Positions 52,096 through 61,244 of a stretch of DNA of 64,000 bases are shown here, piece by piece. The stretch is taken from the NCBI RefSeq assembly GCF_964222135.1, contig NZ_CAXQBR010000084.1, forward strand, positions 1-64,000, read 5' to 3'. The stretch is from Euzebya sp. (GTDB lineage Bacteria; Actinomycetota; Nitriliruptoria; Euzebyales; Euzebyaceae). A program made the position numbers and the translations under genes. Below the pieces are notes generated by a model. It was not told the origin of the DNA and searched no databases. It saw nothing but the letters and a program-made list of their open reading frames with translations. Within the stretch, counting starts at the first letter, position 1; each line of letters begins with the position of its first letter.

Positions 52096-54065
52096 TGGGC
52101 ACCTCCGCACTGGTCCTGGCCGCCGAGGGTGGCGCCGAGCCGTTCAGCCACGTCATCACCGACGCCGGCGTCGCCGCGATCGACCTGGCCTGGCTCATCC
52201 CGGTCGTGCCGGCGGTCATGGCCGGCATCCTGCTGATCGCCGGCCGCCGCCTCGGCCGGCTGTCCTCCGGGCTGGCCATCGGCGCGATGGGCTACGCCCT
52301 GACCCACGCCGTCCTCATCTTCCTCCACCTGTCGGGCCAGCCCGAGGGCGACCGGACCTTCGTGGTCGAGGTCGCGCAGTGGCTCGACATCGCCGGGTTC
52401 ACCGTCGACTGGTCGCTGCTGGTCGACCCGCTCAGCGCGGTCATGCTGTTGCTGGTCACCGGCGTGGGGCTGCTGGTCCACATCTACTCGCTGGGCTACA
52501 TGGCCCACGACGAGCGGTACGAGCGGTTCTTCGCGTACCTCAACCTCTTCGCCGCCTCGATGCTGGTCCTGGTCCTGGGCGCGAGCTTCCTCACCCTCTT
52601 CGTCGGGTGGGAGCTGGTCGGGCTCAGCTCCTACCTGCTGATCGGCTTCTGGTTCGAGAAGCGCGAGTACGCCGCCGCGGCGAAGAAGGCCTTCGTCACG
52701 AACCGCATCGGCGACGTCGGGTTCATGATCGCGATGTTCGTCCTGTTCGCGACGTTCGGGTCGCTGAGCTTCGACGAGGTCCTGCCCCAGGTCGGCACCG
52801 CCGCCGGCGGCACCCTGGTCGCCGTCTGCCTGCTGCTGCTGGTCGGCGCGACCGGCAAGAGCGCCCAGATCCCGCTGTACGTCTGGCTGCCCGACGCGAT
52901 GGCCGGCCCGACGCCGGTCTCGGCGCTGATCCACGCCGCCACGATGGTTACTGCGGGCGTCTACCTGATCGCCCGCTCGTCGCCGCTGTTCGAGGCCGCC
53001 GCCGCGACCTTCGACGTCGGCTTGGTCGTCGCCTGGGTGGGCGGCGCGACCGCGTTCGTCGCGGCGGCGATCGCCTGCGCGCAGGTCGACCTGAAGAAGA
53101 TCCTGGCCTACTCGACGGTCAGCCAACTCGGCTACATGTTCATCGGCGTCGGCGTCGGCGACCACACCGCCGGCATCTTCCACCTGCTGACCCACGGCTT
53201 CTTCAAGGCCCTGCTCTTCCTGGCCGCCGGCTCGGTCATGCACGCCATGGCCGACGAGACCGACATCCGGCTGATGGGCGGGCTGGCCCGGAAGCTGCCG
53301 ATCACGGCGATCACGTCGTTCGTGGCCGTCCTCGCCATCGCCGGCTTCCCGTTCCTCAGCGGCTACTTCTCGAAGGAGGAGATCCTCGCGTCGGCGGCCG
53401 AGACCGCCGGCGGGGAGCTGATCTGGATCCTCGGCATCGGGGTCGCCGCGCTCACCGCCTTCTACATGACCCGGTGGTTCATGCTGATCTTCCTGGGCGA
53501 CCGGCGCTGGCCGGACGGCGTCCACCCGCACGAGTCGCCGCTGTCGATGACCCTCCCCCTCGGCGTCCTCGCGGTGCTGTCGGCCGTCGGCGGGGTGATC
53601 AACCTCAGCCCGGAGGACGGCTGGCTGCACGGGTGGCTGGCCGGCACGGTCGCGCCGTTCGAGCACGTCGAGACCTGGATCCCGGTCGGCCTGCACGTGC
53701 CGGCTGCGCTCGCGGCGTTCGCGGTCGGCGTCGTCGGGGCCTTCTTCATGTACCGCGCGGTCGACATGGGGACCGTCGGGACCGGCGCCGGCCTGGTCGG
53801 CATCGCCCGCCGCAAGTTCTACGTCGACGAGGCCTACGAGCTCGTCACCGTCCGCAGCGGCGGTGCGCTCGCCAGGGGCTTCGCCCGCGCCGACCGCGGG
53901 GGGATCGATGGCCTGGTCAACGGCGCCGCCGGCCTGACCCGCGGCGTCGCCGGGTTGCTGCGCCGCACGCAGACCGGCTACGTCCGGTCCTACGCCCTCG
54001 GCATCCTCGCCGGCACCGCGTTCCTCGGCGTCCTGGTCGCCGCGGCCTACCTGGGAGGTTCGTAG
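52095..54065 (+). CDS. nuoL: NADH-quinone oxidoreductase subunit L
   Basis: This 656-residue antiporter-like subunit has FVGWELVGLSSYLLIGFW with the key glutamate, a KSAQIPLYVWLPDAMAGPTPVSALIHAATMVTAG core and VDLKKILAYSTVSQLGYM, then the C-terminal lateral helix region. It forms the distal proton channel. ATG 52095 overlaps the nuoK stop. Confidence 0.97.
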   Translation: MGTSALVLAAEGGAEPFSHVITDAGVAAIDLAWLIPVVPAVMAGILLIAGRRLGRLSSGLAIGAMGYALTHAVLIFLHLSGQPEGDRTFVVEVAQWLDIAGFTVDWSLLVDPLSAVMLLLVTGVGLLVHIYSLGYMAHDERYERFFAYLNLFAASMLVLVLGASFLTLFVGWELVGLSSYLLIGFWFEKREYAAAAKKAFVTNRIGDVGFMIAMFVLFATFGSLSFDEVLPQVGTAAGGTLVAVCLLLLVGATGKSAQIPLYVWLPDAMAGPTPVSALIHAATMVTAGVYLIARSSPLFEAAAATFDVGLVVAWVGGATAFVAAAIACAQVDLKKILAYSTVSQLGYMFIGVGVGDHTAGIFHLLTHGFFKALLFLAAGSVMHAMADETDIRLMGGLARKLPITAITSFVAVLAIAGFPFLSGYFSKEEILASAAETAGGELIWILGIGVAALTAFYMTRWFMLIFLGDRRWPDGVHPHESPLSMTLPLGVLAVLSAVGGVINLSPEDGWLHGWLAGTVAPFEHVETWIPVGLHVPAALAAFAVGVVGAFFMYRAVDMGTVGTGAGLVGIARRKFYVDEAYELVTVRSGGALARGFARADRGGIDGLVNGAAGLTRGVAGLLRRTQTGYVRSYALGILAGTAFLGVLVAAAYLGGS

Positions 54066-54068
54066 ACC

Positions 54069-55577
54069 GTGGACGTCGGACTGCTGACCGCGCTGATCGC
54101 CGTGCCCGCGGCGTTCGCGGTCGTCCTCGCCCTCCTCAGCCCCCGCGACACCGCGCAGCTCCGCCTCGTCTCCCTCGCCGGGACCGTCGTCACCCTCGTG
54201 CTGGCCGTGGTCCTGGTCGTCCAGTTCCAGGTCGGCGAGGCCGGCTTCCAGCTGGAGGAGTCCGTCGAGTGGATCCCCCAGTGGGGCATCACCTACCGCC
54301 TCGGCGTCGACGGGATCAGCCTGCTGCTGGTGGTGCTGACCGCGGTGATCATGCCGCTCGTCGTCCTCGCGGCCTGGGAGCAGACCGAGCGGGCCAAGGG
54401 CTTCCACCTGGCGCTGCTGACCCTCGAGTCGGCGCTGATCGGGGTGTTCCTCGGCCTCGACCTGCTGCTCTTCTACGTGTTCTTCGAGGTCATGCTGGTC
54501 CCGATGTACGCGCTCATCGGCGTGTGGGGCGGGGCCAACCGCCGCTACGCGTCGGTCAAGTTCTTCCTGTACACGCTGGTCGGCGGCCTGTTCATGCTGC
54601 TCGGGATCCTGTACCTGAGCTTCTCCGCCGGCGGGACGTTCGACTACGACGCGATCATGGCCCTCGACCTGACGCGGACCGAGCAGATCTGGCTGTTCTG
54701 GACCTTCTTCATCGCCTTCGCGATCAAGTTGCCGCTCTTCCCCCTCCACACCTGGCTGCCGGACGCCCACACCGAGGCGCCGACGGTCGGCTCGGTGGTC
54801 CTGGCGGCGGTCATGCTGAAGATCGGCGGCTACGGCTTCCTGCGCTTCAACCTGCCGCTGTTCCCCGAGGCCACCGAGCTGTACGCCGGCCCGATCCTCG
54901 CGGCTGGTGTCATCGGCGTCCTCTACGGGGCGCTGGTCGCCATGGTGCAGACCGACGTCAAGCGGCTCGTCGCGTACTCGTCCGTCGCCCACCTCGGGTT
55001 CGTGGCGATCGGCATCTTCGCGCTGCAGCCGACCGCGGCCGGCGGCGCGGTGGTGCAGATGGTCAACCACGGCCTGACCACCGGGTGCCTGTTCCTGCTC
55101 ATCGGGTTCATGTACGAGCGGACGCACTCGCGGATGATCGCCGACTACTCGGGCCTCATGAAGTCGACGCCGGTGTTCGGCGGGCTGTTCCTGTTCGCCG
55201 TCATGTCGTCCATCGCCCTGCCCGGCCTGAACGGCTTCGTCGGCGAGTTCCCGATCCTCATCGGCACCTACCAGACCGTGCCGTGGGCGGCGGTCGCCGC
55301 CGCCTTCGGCGTGATCTTCGCCGCGCTGTACCTGCTGTGGGCCTACCAGCGGATGTTCCACGGACCGGTCGGTGGGCACGCCGCGACCATGACCGACCTG
55401 ACCCCGCGCGAGGTGGCCGTCGTCGCGCCGCTCCTCGTCCTCATGCTGGTGATCGGGCTGTACCCCAAGCCGCTGTACGACCGCGTCACCCCGTCGGTCG
55501 AGCAGGTCCTGACCCAGGTGGAGGCCGACCTCGCCGCCGCGGGTGCCGGTGACGACGTCTCGGAGGCATCTGAGTGA
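54069..55577 (+). CDS. nuoM: NADH-quinone oxidoreductase subunit M
   Basis: This 502-residue antiporter-like subunit has the conserved FFEVMLVPMYALIG glutamate, IKLPLFPLHTWLPDAHTEAPT, DVKRLVAYSSVAHLGF and a lysine-containing central helix. GTG 54069 lies 3 bp after nuoL. Its TGA overlaps the nuoN GTG. Confidence 0.97.
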   Translation: MDVGLLTALIAVPAAFAVVLALLSPRDTAQLRLVSLAGTVVTLVLAVVLVVQFQVGEAGFQLEESVEWIPQWGITYRLGVDGISLLLVVLTAVIMPLVVLAAWEQTERAKGFHLALLTLESALIGVFLGLDLLLFYVFFEVMLVPMYALIGVWGGANRRYASVKFFLYTLVGGLFMLLGILYLSFSAGGTFDYDAIMALDLTRTEQIWLFWTFFIAFAIKLPLFPLHTWLPDAHTEAPTVGSVVLAAVMLKIGGYGFLRFNLPLFPEATELYAGPILAAGVIGVLYGALVAMVQTDVKRLVAYSSVAHLGFVAIGIFALQPTAAGGAVVQMVNHGLTTGCLFLLIGFMYERTHSRMIADYSGLMKSTPVFGGLFLFAVMSSIALPGLNGFVGEFPILIGTYQTVPWAAVAAAFGVIFAALYLLWAYQRMFHGPVGGHAATMTDLTPREVAVVAPLLVLMLVIGLYPKPLYDRVTPSVEQVLTQVEADLAAAGAGDDVSEASE

Positions 55578-57295
55578 CCGTCCTACTCGCACAGATCGGC
55601 GGGGGCGTGACCATCCCCGACTTCCCGTGGGGGGCGCTGAGCCCCGAGCTGGTGCTCTTCGGCGTCGGCCTGCTCGCCCTGCTGCTCGACACCGCCGGCA
55701 AGGACAAGCTGCAGGCGTCGTTCCTGATCGGCGGCGTGATCCTCGCGTGCTGCGGGATCGCGTTCTGGCAGAACTCCGGCGACCCCGACAGCCAGGTCCC
55801 GCTGCTGGCCGGCCTGGTCGCGCTGGGCGCCGTCCTGCAGTTCGCCCTGACCGGGCTGTGGCAGGACCGGCCCCGCACGCTCGGGGCGATCCTCGCCTTC
55901 CTCGGGTTCACCGCGGCGCTCGGCGTCAGCATCTGGCAGTGGACGGTCTACGACGGGCTCCTCGCCTCCTCCGCCGATCCCCAGCAGCTGTTCGTCGGCA
56001 CCGACAGCTTCCTCGGCGGCATGGTCGCGATGGACGGCGTGGCGCTGTTCACCCGGTTCACCGTGTGCCTCGCCGGCATGGCGGCGATCCCGATCGGCTT
56101 CGCCTACTTCGAGGACCGCCAGATCCACCGCGGCGAGCTCTACCCGCTGCTGATGTTCGCGGCGACCGGCATGACCCTCCTCGGGTCGGCGAACGACCTG
56201 ATCATGGTCTTCATCGCCATCGAGATCCTGTCGCTGGCCCTGTACATCCTGAGCGGCTTCGCCAAGCGGGACCTCGTCTCCCAGGAGTCCGCGCTCAAGT
56301 ACTTCCTGCTGGGCGCCTTCTCCTCCGCGATCCTGCTCTACGGCATCGCCCTCACCTACGGGGTGACCGGCTCGACGAACATCCCCGAGGTCGGCGCCGC
56401 GCTGTCGTCGCTGTCGACCCCGACGGGGATCGTCATCGCCGCGCTGGTGCTGATGCTCGTCGGCTTCGGCTTCAAGACCGCGCTGGTCCCGTTCCACTTC
56501 TGGACCCCCGACGTCTACCAGGGCGCCCCGACGCCGGTCACCGGCTTCATGGCCGCGGCGACGAAGGCCGCGGCGTTCGCCGCGTTCATCCGCGTGTTCG
56601 TCGGCGCCCTCGCCCCCCTCGAGCTGACCTGGGGACCGGTCGTGACCGGCATGGCCGTCGTCACGATGCTCGGCGGGGCGGTGCTCGCCGTCGTGCAGCG
56701 CGACGTCAAGCGGATCCTGGCCTACTCCGCCATCGCCCACGCCGGCTACGTCGCCATCGGGCTGGTGTCGCTCGGGTCGGGCTCGGACCGCGTCGGCCGC
56801 GAGGCCGTCAGCGCGATGCTGCTGTACCTGCTGATCTACACGTTCATGTCGATCGGCTCCTTCGGCGTCGTCGCGCTGTTCGAGCGCCGGGTCCGGAAGG
56901 TCCTCACCCTCGACGACCTGCGCGGGCTCGGTCGGCGCTACCCCGGCCCCTCCATGGCGATGGGCCTGTTCCTGCTGGCCCTCGCCGGCATCCCGGGCAC
57001 CGCCGGGTTCACCGCCAAGTTCGCGGTGTTCCGCGCCGGCATCGAGGCGGGCCAGTACGCCCTGGTCGGCGTCGCCGTCGTGTCGAGCGTGATCGCCGGC
57101 TTCTTCTACCTGCGGATCCTCGCGTCGATGTTCGTCGAGGAGGAGACCGAGCTGTCCCGCTCGCTGGCCGACCCGACCCACTCCGGACCGGCGATGGCCG
57201 GCCTCGGCATCGCCGCAGCGGTCGTCGTGGTCCTCGGCGTGGTGCCCGGCGTGATCGTGAGCCTGGCGGAGCAGGCAGGTACGTTCGCGTCCTGA
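55574..57295 (+). CDS. nuoN: NADH-quinone oxidoreductase subunit N
   Basis: This 573-residue subunit, longer than E. coli NuoN, has IAIEILSLALYIL with the conserved glutamate, ESALKYFLLGAFSSAI, FHFWTPDVYQGAPTPVT and DVKRILAYSAIAHAGY. It completes the membrane arm. GTG 55574 overlaps nuoM. The next gene starts on its stop codon (TGATG), tying quinone tail synthesis to complex I expression. Confidence 0.96.
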   Translation: MTVLLAQIGGGVTIPDFPWGALSPELVLFGVGLLALLLDTAGKDKLQASFLIGGVILACCGIAFWQNSGDPDSQVPLLAGLVALGAVLQFALTGLWQDRPRTLGAILAFLGFTAALGVSIWQWTVYDGLLASSADPQQLFVGTDSFLGGMVAMDGVALFTRFTVCLAGMAAIPIGFAYFEDRQIHRGELYPLLMFAATGMTLLGSANDLIMVFIAIEILSLALYILSGFAKRDLVSQESALKYFLLGAFSSAILLYGIALTYGVTGSTNIPEVGAALSSLSTPTGIVIAALVLMLVGFGFKTALVPFHFWTPDVYQGAPTPVTGFMAAATKAAAFAAFIRVFVGALAPLELTWGPVVTGMAVVTMLGGAVLAVVQRDVKRILAYSAIAHAGYVAIGLVSLGSGSDRVGREAVSAMLLYLLIYTFMSIGSFGVVALFERRVRKVLTLDDLRGLGRRYPGPSMAMGLFLLALAGIPGTAGFTAKFAVFRAGIEAGQYALVGVAVVSSVIAGFFYLRILASMFVEEETELSRSLADPTHSGPAMAGLGIAAAVVVVLGVVPGVIVSLAEQAGTFAS

Positions 57296-58332
57296 TGGCG
57301 ATCTCCGGGCAGGCCTTGGAGGACCTCACCGCGCGTGGGGCCGAGCGCGGCGTCGACCTCCGACCCGGGCTGCTGGCCGTCGAGGCGCAGATGCGCGAGA
57401 CGGTCATCAGCGCGAACCCGCTGGTCGACGACGCCGCGCACTACCTCTCCGACGCGGGCGGCAAGCGGTTCCGGCCGATGCTGGTGATGCTGTGCGGCAT
57501 GGCCGGCGGTGCCCAGCCGACCCATCCCGACCTGGTGTCCGCCGGTGTCATCGTCGAGCTGGTGCACCTGTCGACGCTGTACCACGACGACGTGATCGAC
57601 GCGGCCGACACCCGCCGCGGCATCGCGTCGAGCCACGTCAAGTGGTCGAACACCGTCGCGATCCTGACCGGCGACTTCCTGCTGGCCCGGGCCTCGGAGC
57701 TGTCCGCGACCCTCGGGGTGGAGGTGACCCGCATCATGGCGCGGACGATCACCGAGCTGACCGAGGGGCAGATCCTCGAGGTCCAGGGGTCGCTCGACGC
57801 CGCGGTGCACGGCGCCCGCCGGATCGAGCCCGACCGGGCGCACTACCTGGACGTGATCGACGGCAAGACGGCGTCCCTCATCCGGTCGTCCTGCCGGCTC
57901 GGGGCGCTGCTCAGCGGGCAGGCGCCGTCGGCGGTGGAGGCGCTGACCCGCTTCGGCCACCACCTCGGCTATGCGTTCCAGCTGGCCGATGACGTGCTCG
58001 ACATCGCCTCGCCGTCCAGCGACTCGGGCAAGGTGCCGGGGACGGACCTCCGCGAGGGCGTCCACACCATGCCGGTGCTGCTCGCCCTCGAGGTCGAGGG
58101 GGCCGACTCCCCGCTCGCCGGGCTGCTCGCCGACCCGACGGAGGCCAACGTGGTCAAGGCCCTCGAGGTGCTGCGCGGCCACGAGGGGCTCGAGTCCGCC
58201 CGCCGCCTGGCCCGCGCCGAGGCCGCGAAGGCGAAGGAGGCGCTGGAGGGGCTGGACCTGGCGCCGGCGTACGACGCGGTCCTCGACGGCCTGGTCTACC
58301 TCACCGACTACGCCGCCGACCGCGCCGGCTGA
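57295..58332 (+). CDS. Polyprenyl diphosphate synthase
   Basis: This 345-residue trans-prenyltransferase has the first aspartate-rich motif YHDDVIDAADTRRG (near residue 98) with GGKRFRPML upstream and the second motif FQLADDVLDIA (near residue 230). It is the size of long-chain (C35-C50) GrcC/HepT/IspB-type synthases, and small residues before the first DDxxD favour long products. As the last gene of the nuo operon it is likely to make the menaquinone side chain. ATG 57295 overlaps the nuoN stop. Confidence 0.93.
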   Translation: MAISGQALEDLTARGAERGVDLRPGLLAVEAQMRETVISANPLVDDAAHYLSDAGGKRFRPMLVMLCGMAGGAQPTHPDLVSAGVIVELVHLSTLYHDDVIDAADTRRGIASSHVKWSNTVAILTGDFLLARASELSATLGVEVTRIMARTITELTEGQILEVQGSLDAAVHGARRIEPDRAHYLDVIDGKTASLIRSSCRLGALLSGQAPSAVEALTRFGHHLGYAFQLADDVLDIASPSSDSGKVPGTDLREGVHTMPVLLALEVEGADSPLAGLLADPTEANVVKALEVLRGHEGLESARRLARAEAAKAKEALEGLDLAPAYDAVLDGLVYLTDYAADRAG

Positions 58333-58383
58333 GGGTCGGGGTCCGGCGCGCGTGGTGGTGGTGGACCGTGCGACCGTGCCCCC

Positions 58384-58502
58384 AGATCTGAGGGGCGGTT
58401 CTGCCGGTGCGGCCACGGCTCGGATCTGAGCGCCGGCGCGCATGGTCGTGCTCTGTGATCTGAGAGCTGGTTCCGCGGGCGTGGCCGCGGCTCAGATCTG
58501 AG
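58384..58502. repeat. GATCTGAG box array (two 72-bp units)
   Basis: Four GATCTGAG-type boxes start at 58384, 58422, 58456 and 58494 (spacings 38, 34, 38). This is exactly the spacing of the array at 27141-27284, with similar intervening sequence. Here the frame equivalent to the mini-ORF is interrupted by stops. It fills the space between the end of the nuo/polyprenyl synthase operon and the convergent DUF2252 gene, where it might act in termination. Confidence 0.8.
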
Positions 58503-58531
58503 CGTCGGCGCGCGTGACCGGCGTGCTCCCG

Positions 58532-59947
58532 CTACCGGTAGACCACGTCGATGGTGCGGAACGCCCCGAGGGCGTGGTCGGCCCGGAAGTGCTCGTGGTC
58601 GCGGCGGATGCGGTCGGTCGCCTCCTCCGCGAAGCGGATGATGTCGTCGACGAACAGCTCGCGGGGGCTGATCGCCGCCAGGATCGCCGGCTCGACGTCG
58701 TGGTCCACCTCGCCGGTGTCGTCGCTCATCGCGTGGGCGTGGGCCAGGGTGCGGCCGCAGATCTCCGCGTAGTCCTTCCACTCCGAGGTCGACAGGTCGT
58801 CGAGGTCGATGTCCTCGCGGTACGGGGCGCGCTCCCGGCTCATGAAGCTGCGCCCCTCGAAGTCGACGTGGCCGTAGAACACGTCGCCGCGGACCAGCTG
58901 CACGCCCTGGGCGTGGGCGATCCTGGCGCCGTGGCCCTGCTCGGAGGCGTCGATGCCCAGCTCGGTCGGCGGGACCAACCCGGCGAGCGCCGATCGGCGG
59001 GCCTGCTTGAGCTCGATGATCAGGTCGTCCGTGCCGTCCGCCAGCGGCCCCTCCACCATCAGGTAGTAGCGCGCCAGGCCGAGGGACGCGGTCCCCGCAC
59101 CACGGCGCATCGCGACGTCCTTGACCCGCAGCTCGCCGGCCCGGGCCGGCACGTCGATGTCGTTGTCGGCGACCAGCCGGTGGAGCACCTCCTGGAACTC
59201 CTCGGTCCGGCTGGTGACCTTGACCAGCTCGTCGTCGTCGTTGCGGAACCCGCGCCGGTACTCGTCCTGGTGGTCTGAGGCCAGCCACTCCGAGCGGTCC
59301 TGCAGCGCGTCCGCGATCAGGTCGGCGATCAGGGGCGGGGCGGTGTCCAGGCGCAACTGGCGCTCCTGCTCGCCCCCGTCGGTGGAGAACCCCTCGATCC
59401 CGTCGATGTAGCCGCGCACGAACCGGCGGGCGATCTTCCGCCGCTTCTTGCGGCCCTTCCCGCCCTCGACCTCGGCGCCGATCATGAACCCGACCGCTCC
59501 CCGCTTGAGGTCCCAGGTGAACGGCGCGTAGTAGGCCTCGTCGAAGTCGTTGACCCCGAAGATCGGGACGTCGTCGGCGCTCGGCATCACTCCGAAGTTC
59601 TCCGGGTGGACGTCGCCCAGGGTCAGCACCGTCGGCATCCACGCGTCCTCGCCGGCGATGTCCCGGTAGAACAGCAGGCTGGTGCCCCGGAAGAACGAGT
59701 AGAGGGATCCGGCCAGCTTCTCGAACTTGGCCTCGGCGTCGTCCGAGGAGGTCGCGATCCGCTCGGTGTGGTCCTCCCGCAGCGTCTGGCGGACGTGCAG
59801 CCGCCGGTCGTGCCCGGACAGGTGGCGGGGGAGGGCGACGTGCTGGCCCTCCGCCCGAGCCCGCGCGAGATCCCGGAACGCCTCGAAGCGGGAGCCCACC
59901 TGCGGGCCGCCCGCACCGCCACCGCCGTGCTCGTCATCGTCTGCCAT
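58532..59947 (-). CDS. DUF2252 family protein (kinase-like fold)
   Basis: This 471-residue protein has the DUF2252 signature LTLGDVHPENFGVM (near residue 110), which resembles the catalytic loop of aminoglycoside-type kinases, followed by FGVNDFDEAYY, a possible metal-binding equivalent of DFG. The substrate is unknown. ATG 59947 gives the family length; a GTG at 60061 is possible but adds a low-complexity leader. It converges on the polyprenyl synthase gene. Confidence 0.83.
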   Translation of the reverse strand: MADDDEHGGGGAGGPQVGSRFEAFRDLARARAEGQHVALPRHLSGHDRRLHVRQTLREDHTERIATSSDDAEAKFEKLAGSLYSFFRGTSLLFYRDIAGEDAWMPTVLTLGDVHPENFGVMPSADDVPIFGVNDFDEAYYAPFTWDLKRGAVGFMIGAEVEGGKGRKKRRKIARRFVRGYIDGIEGFSTDGGEQERQLRLDTAPPLIADLIADALQDRSEWLASDHQDEYRRGFRNDDDELVKVTSRTEEFQEVLHRLVADNDIDVPARAGELRVKDVAMRRGAGTASLGLARYYLMVEGPLADGTDDLIIELKQARRSALAGLVPPTELGIDASEQGHGARIAHAQGVQLVRGDVFYGHVDFEGRSFMSRERAPYREDIDLDDLSTSEWKDYAEICGRTLAHAHAMSDDTGEVDHDVEPAILAAISPRELFVDDIIRFAEEATDRIRRDHEHFRADHALGAFRTIDVVYR

Positions 59948-60064
59948 GTCCGCTGCTGCTCCTCCTCCGCGTCTGCTCGAGGGGTGCCTACCCGCTCCGG
60001 TCCGGGCGTGCACGTGGGGTCGGGGGCAGGGGCCGGGCGTGCACGGGGGCACGTCCCCCACCGC

Positions 60065-60070
60065 TACAGT
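60065..60070 (+). promoter_or_regulatory. -10 box (TACAGT) for the lipoprotein gene
   Basis: TACAGT ends 8 nt before ATG 60079, consistent with a leaderless transcript. Confidence 0.55.
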
Positions 60071-60078
60071 CGTGCGCG

Positions 60079-60765
60079 ATGGTTGTCCGGGAGAGGCCGG
60101 CCGGGTGGGTGCTCGTCATCGCCCTGGCCCTGGGTGTGGCCGCGTGCGGCGGCGAGGAGCCGTCCGTGCCCCAGGTGGCCGCCACCCCCACCGCCGATCC
60201 CGAGCTCGTCGGCGAGGTCAGCGCCACCTTCGCGACCTACCGCAGCGGGGTGGTGCAGGGGGATGCCGGTGCGGTGCTGGGGGCCCTCGACGAGGGGTCG
60301 GTCGAGGCCATGGCCCGCGTCGCCGAGCTGGCCGAGACCGCTGACGAGGCGACGGTCCGCGACCTGCCCGCCGCCGACCAGCTGCTGGTGCTGACCTACC
60401 GCCTGCGCCCCGAGCTGCTCGAGGGCGACGACCCCTACGAGAACCTCGTCGAGGCGGGCCTCGCCGGCCAGGACCGCTCCCTGGGGGACCTCGGGGACAT
60501 CAGCCCGGTCCGTGACGACGTCGCGTTCGGCGTGGTGACCGACCCGGCCACGAGCGCGCCGACGCCGCAGCGGTGGCGCTTCGAGCGGGAGGGGGACGTC
60601 TGGCGCTTCGACCTCGTCGAGGCGCACCGCCTGCTGAGCGACGCCATCGACGCGGCGGCGGACCGCGCCGGCGTCGGCGTCGACGACCTCGTGGCCGCGA
60701 CCGTCGTCGACCTGAGCGGCGAGGACCCCCGCACCGTGCAGGAGCTGTACACCGAGACACCCTGA
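60079..60765 (+). CDS. Lipoprotein of unknown function
   Basis: This 228-residue protein has a signal peptide ending in the lipobox LGVAAC (Cys near residue 23), then a short linker and a helical alpha/beta domain ending in a WRFEREGDVWRFDLVEAH strand pair like those of NTF2-like or DUF4878-type domains. It is expected to be anchored at the outer face of the membrane. It is monocistronic with a clear terminator. The domain call is tentative. Confidence 0.7.
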   Translation: MVVRERPAGWVLVIALALGVAACGGEEPSVPQVAATPTADPELVGEVSATFATYRSGVVQGDAGAVLGALDEGSVEAMARVAELAETADEATVRDLPAADQLLVLTYRLRPELLEGDDPYENLVEAGLAGQDRSLGDLGDISPVRDDVAFGVVTDPATSAPTPQRWRFEREGDVWRFDLVEAHRLLSDAIDAAADRAGVGVDDLVAATVVDLSGEDPRTVQELYTETP

Positions 60766-60777
60766 GCCACGGACGAG

Positions 60778-60815
60778 TTGGTGGATCCGGCGCAGATGGG
60801 CGGCGGATCCACCAA
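60778..60815 (+). terminator. Terminator of the lipoprotein gene
   Basis: The perfect 12-bp arms TTGGTGGATCCG and CGGATCCACCAA enclose a 14-nt loop, starting 12 bp after the stop codon. Confidence 0.65.
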
Positions 60816-61244
60816 GTCGCGAGCGGTGCTGACCGCTGACGGTGCTGGCGAGACGTGCCGGGGTCGCCCGCAAGGGGGCACCTCAGCCCCGCGACGGGCC
60901 CGACTGCACGTCGTCGGGTGACCGGCCGGGCCCGACTGCACGCCGTCCGGCACCCTCCCTGACGATGTGCAGTCGTCGCCCCACCAGCACCGGAGGAGGT
61001 GGGGGTGGGGATGTGGGGACCCGGACGCCGTGCAGTTGCTCGCACGTCGGCACGGGAGAACGGGCAGCTGGTGGCGTGGGAGACCGGACGCCGTGCAGTG
61101 GCCGCCTCCCCGCCAGGGGGACCTGACGATCGCAGGCGCGGGACGGGGGAGCACGGTGCCACACGCACGCCCCACACGCACGGGGACACGCGCCCAGGAC
61201 GATGCGGCGGCTCGGCGCGCACCGGGTGAGGACCCGGCGGGGAG
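60816..61244. other. Gene-free repeat-rich interval
   Basis: No convincing gene was found between the lipoprotein terminator and the GHL10 gene. Open frames here read through short repeats and lack start signals. The interval holds the CTGCAC box array described separately and no recognisable RNA gene. Confidence 0.6.
60902..61100. repeat. CTGCAC-box array with inverted copies and 63-bp period
   Basis: Boxes of the form (A/G/C)ACTGCACGGCGTCC occur on the minus strand at 61086-61100, 61023-61037 and 60961-60974 (63 bp apart). Two more lie in the opposite orientation at 60902 and 60933. Spacer sequence is poorly conserved. This resembles the 72-bp arrays in style but not in sequence. Confidence 0.65.

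Noticed and set aside
27141-58502. CRISPR array interpretation of the AGATCT/GATCTGAG repeats
   Set aside because: The boxes are only 9-12 bp, there are four per locus, the spacers are themselves repeated, and no cas genes are present.
58308-59642. Long leftward open frame running through the box array into the DUF2252 region
   Set aside because: It overlaps DUF2252 in another frame, has no family resemblance, and its only striking part is the translated 72-bp repeat.
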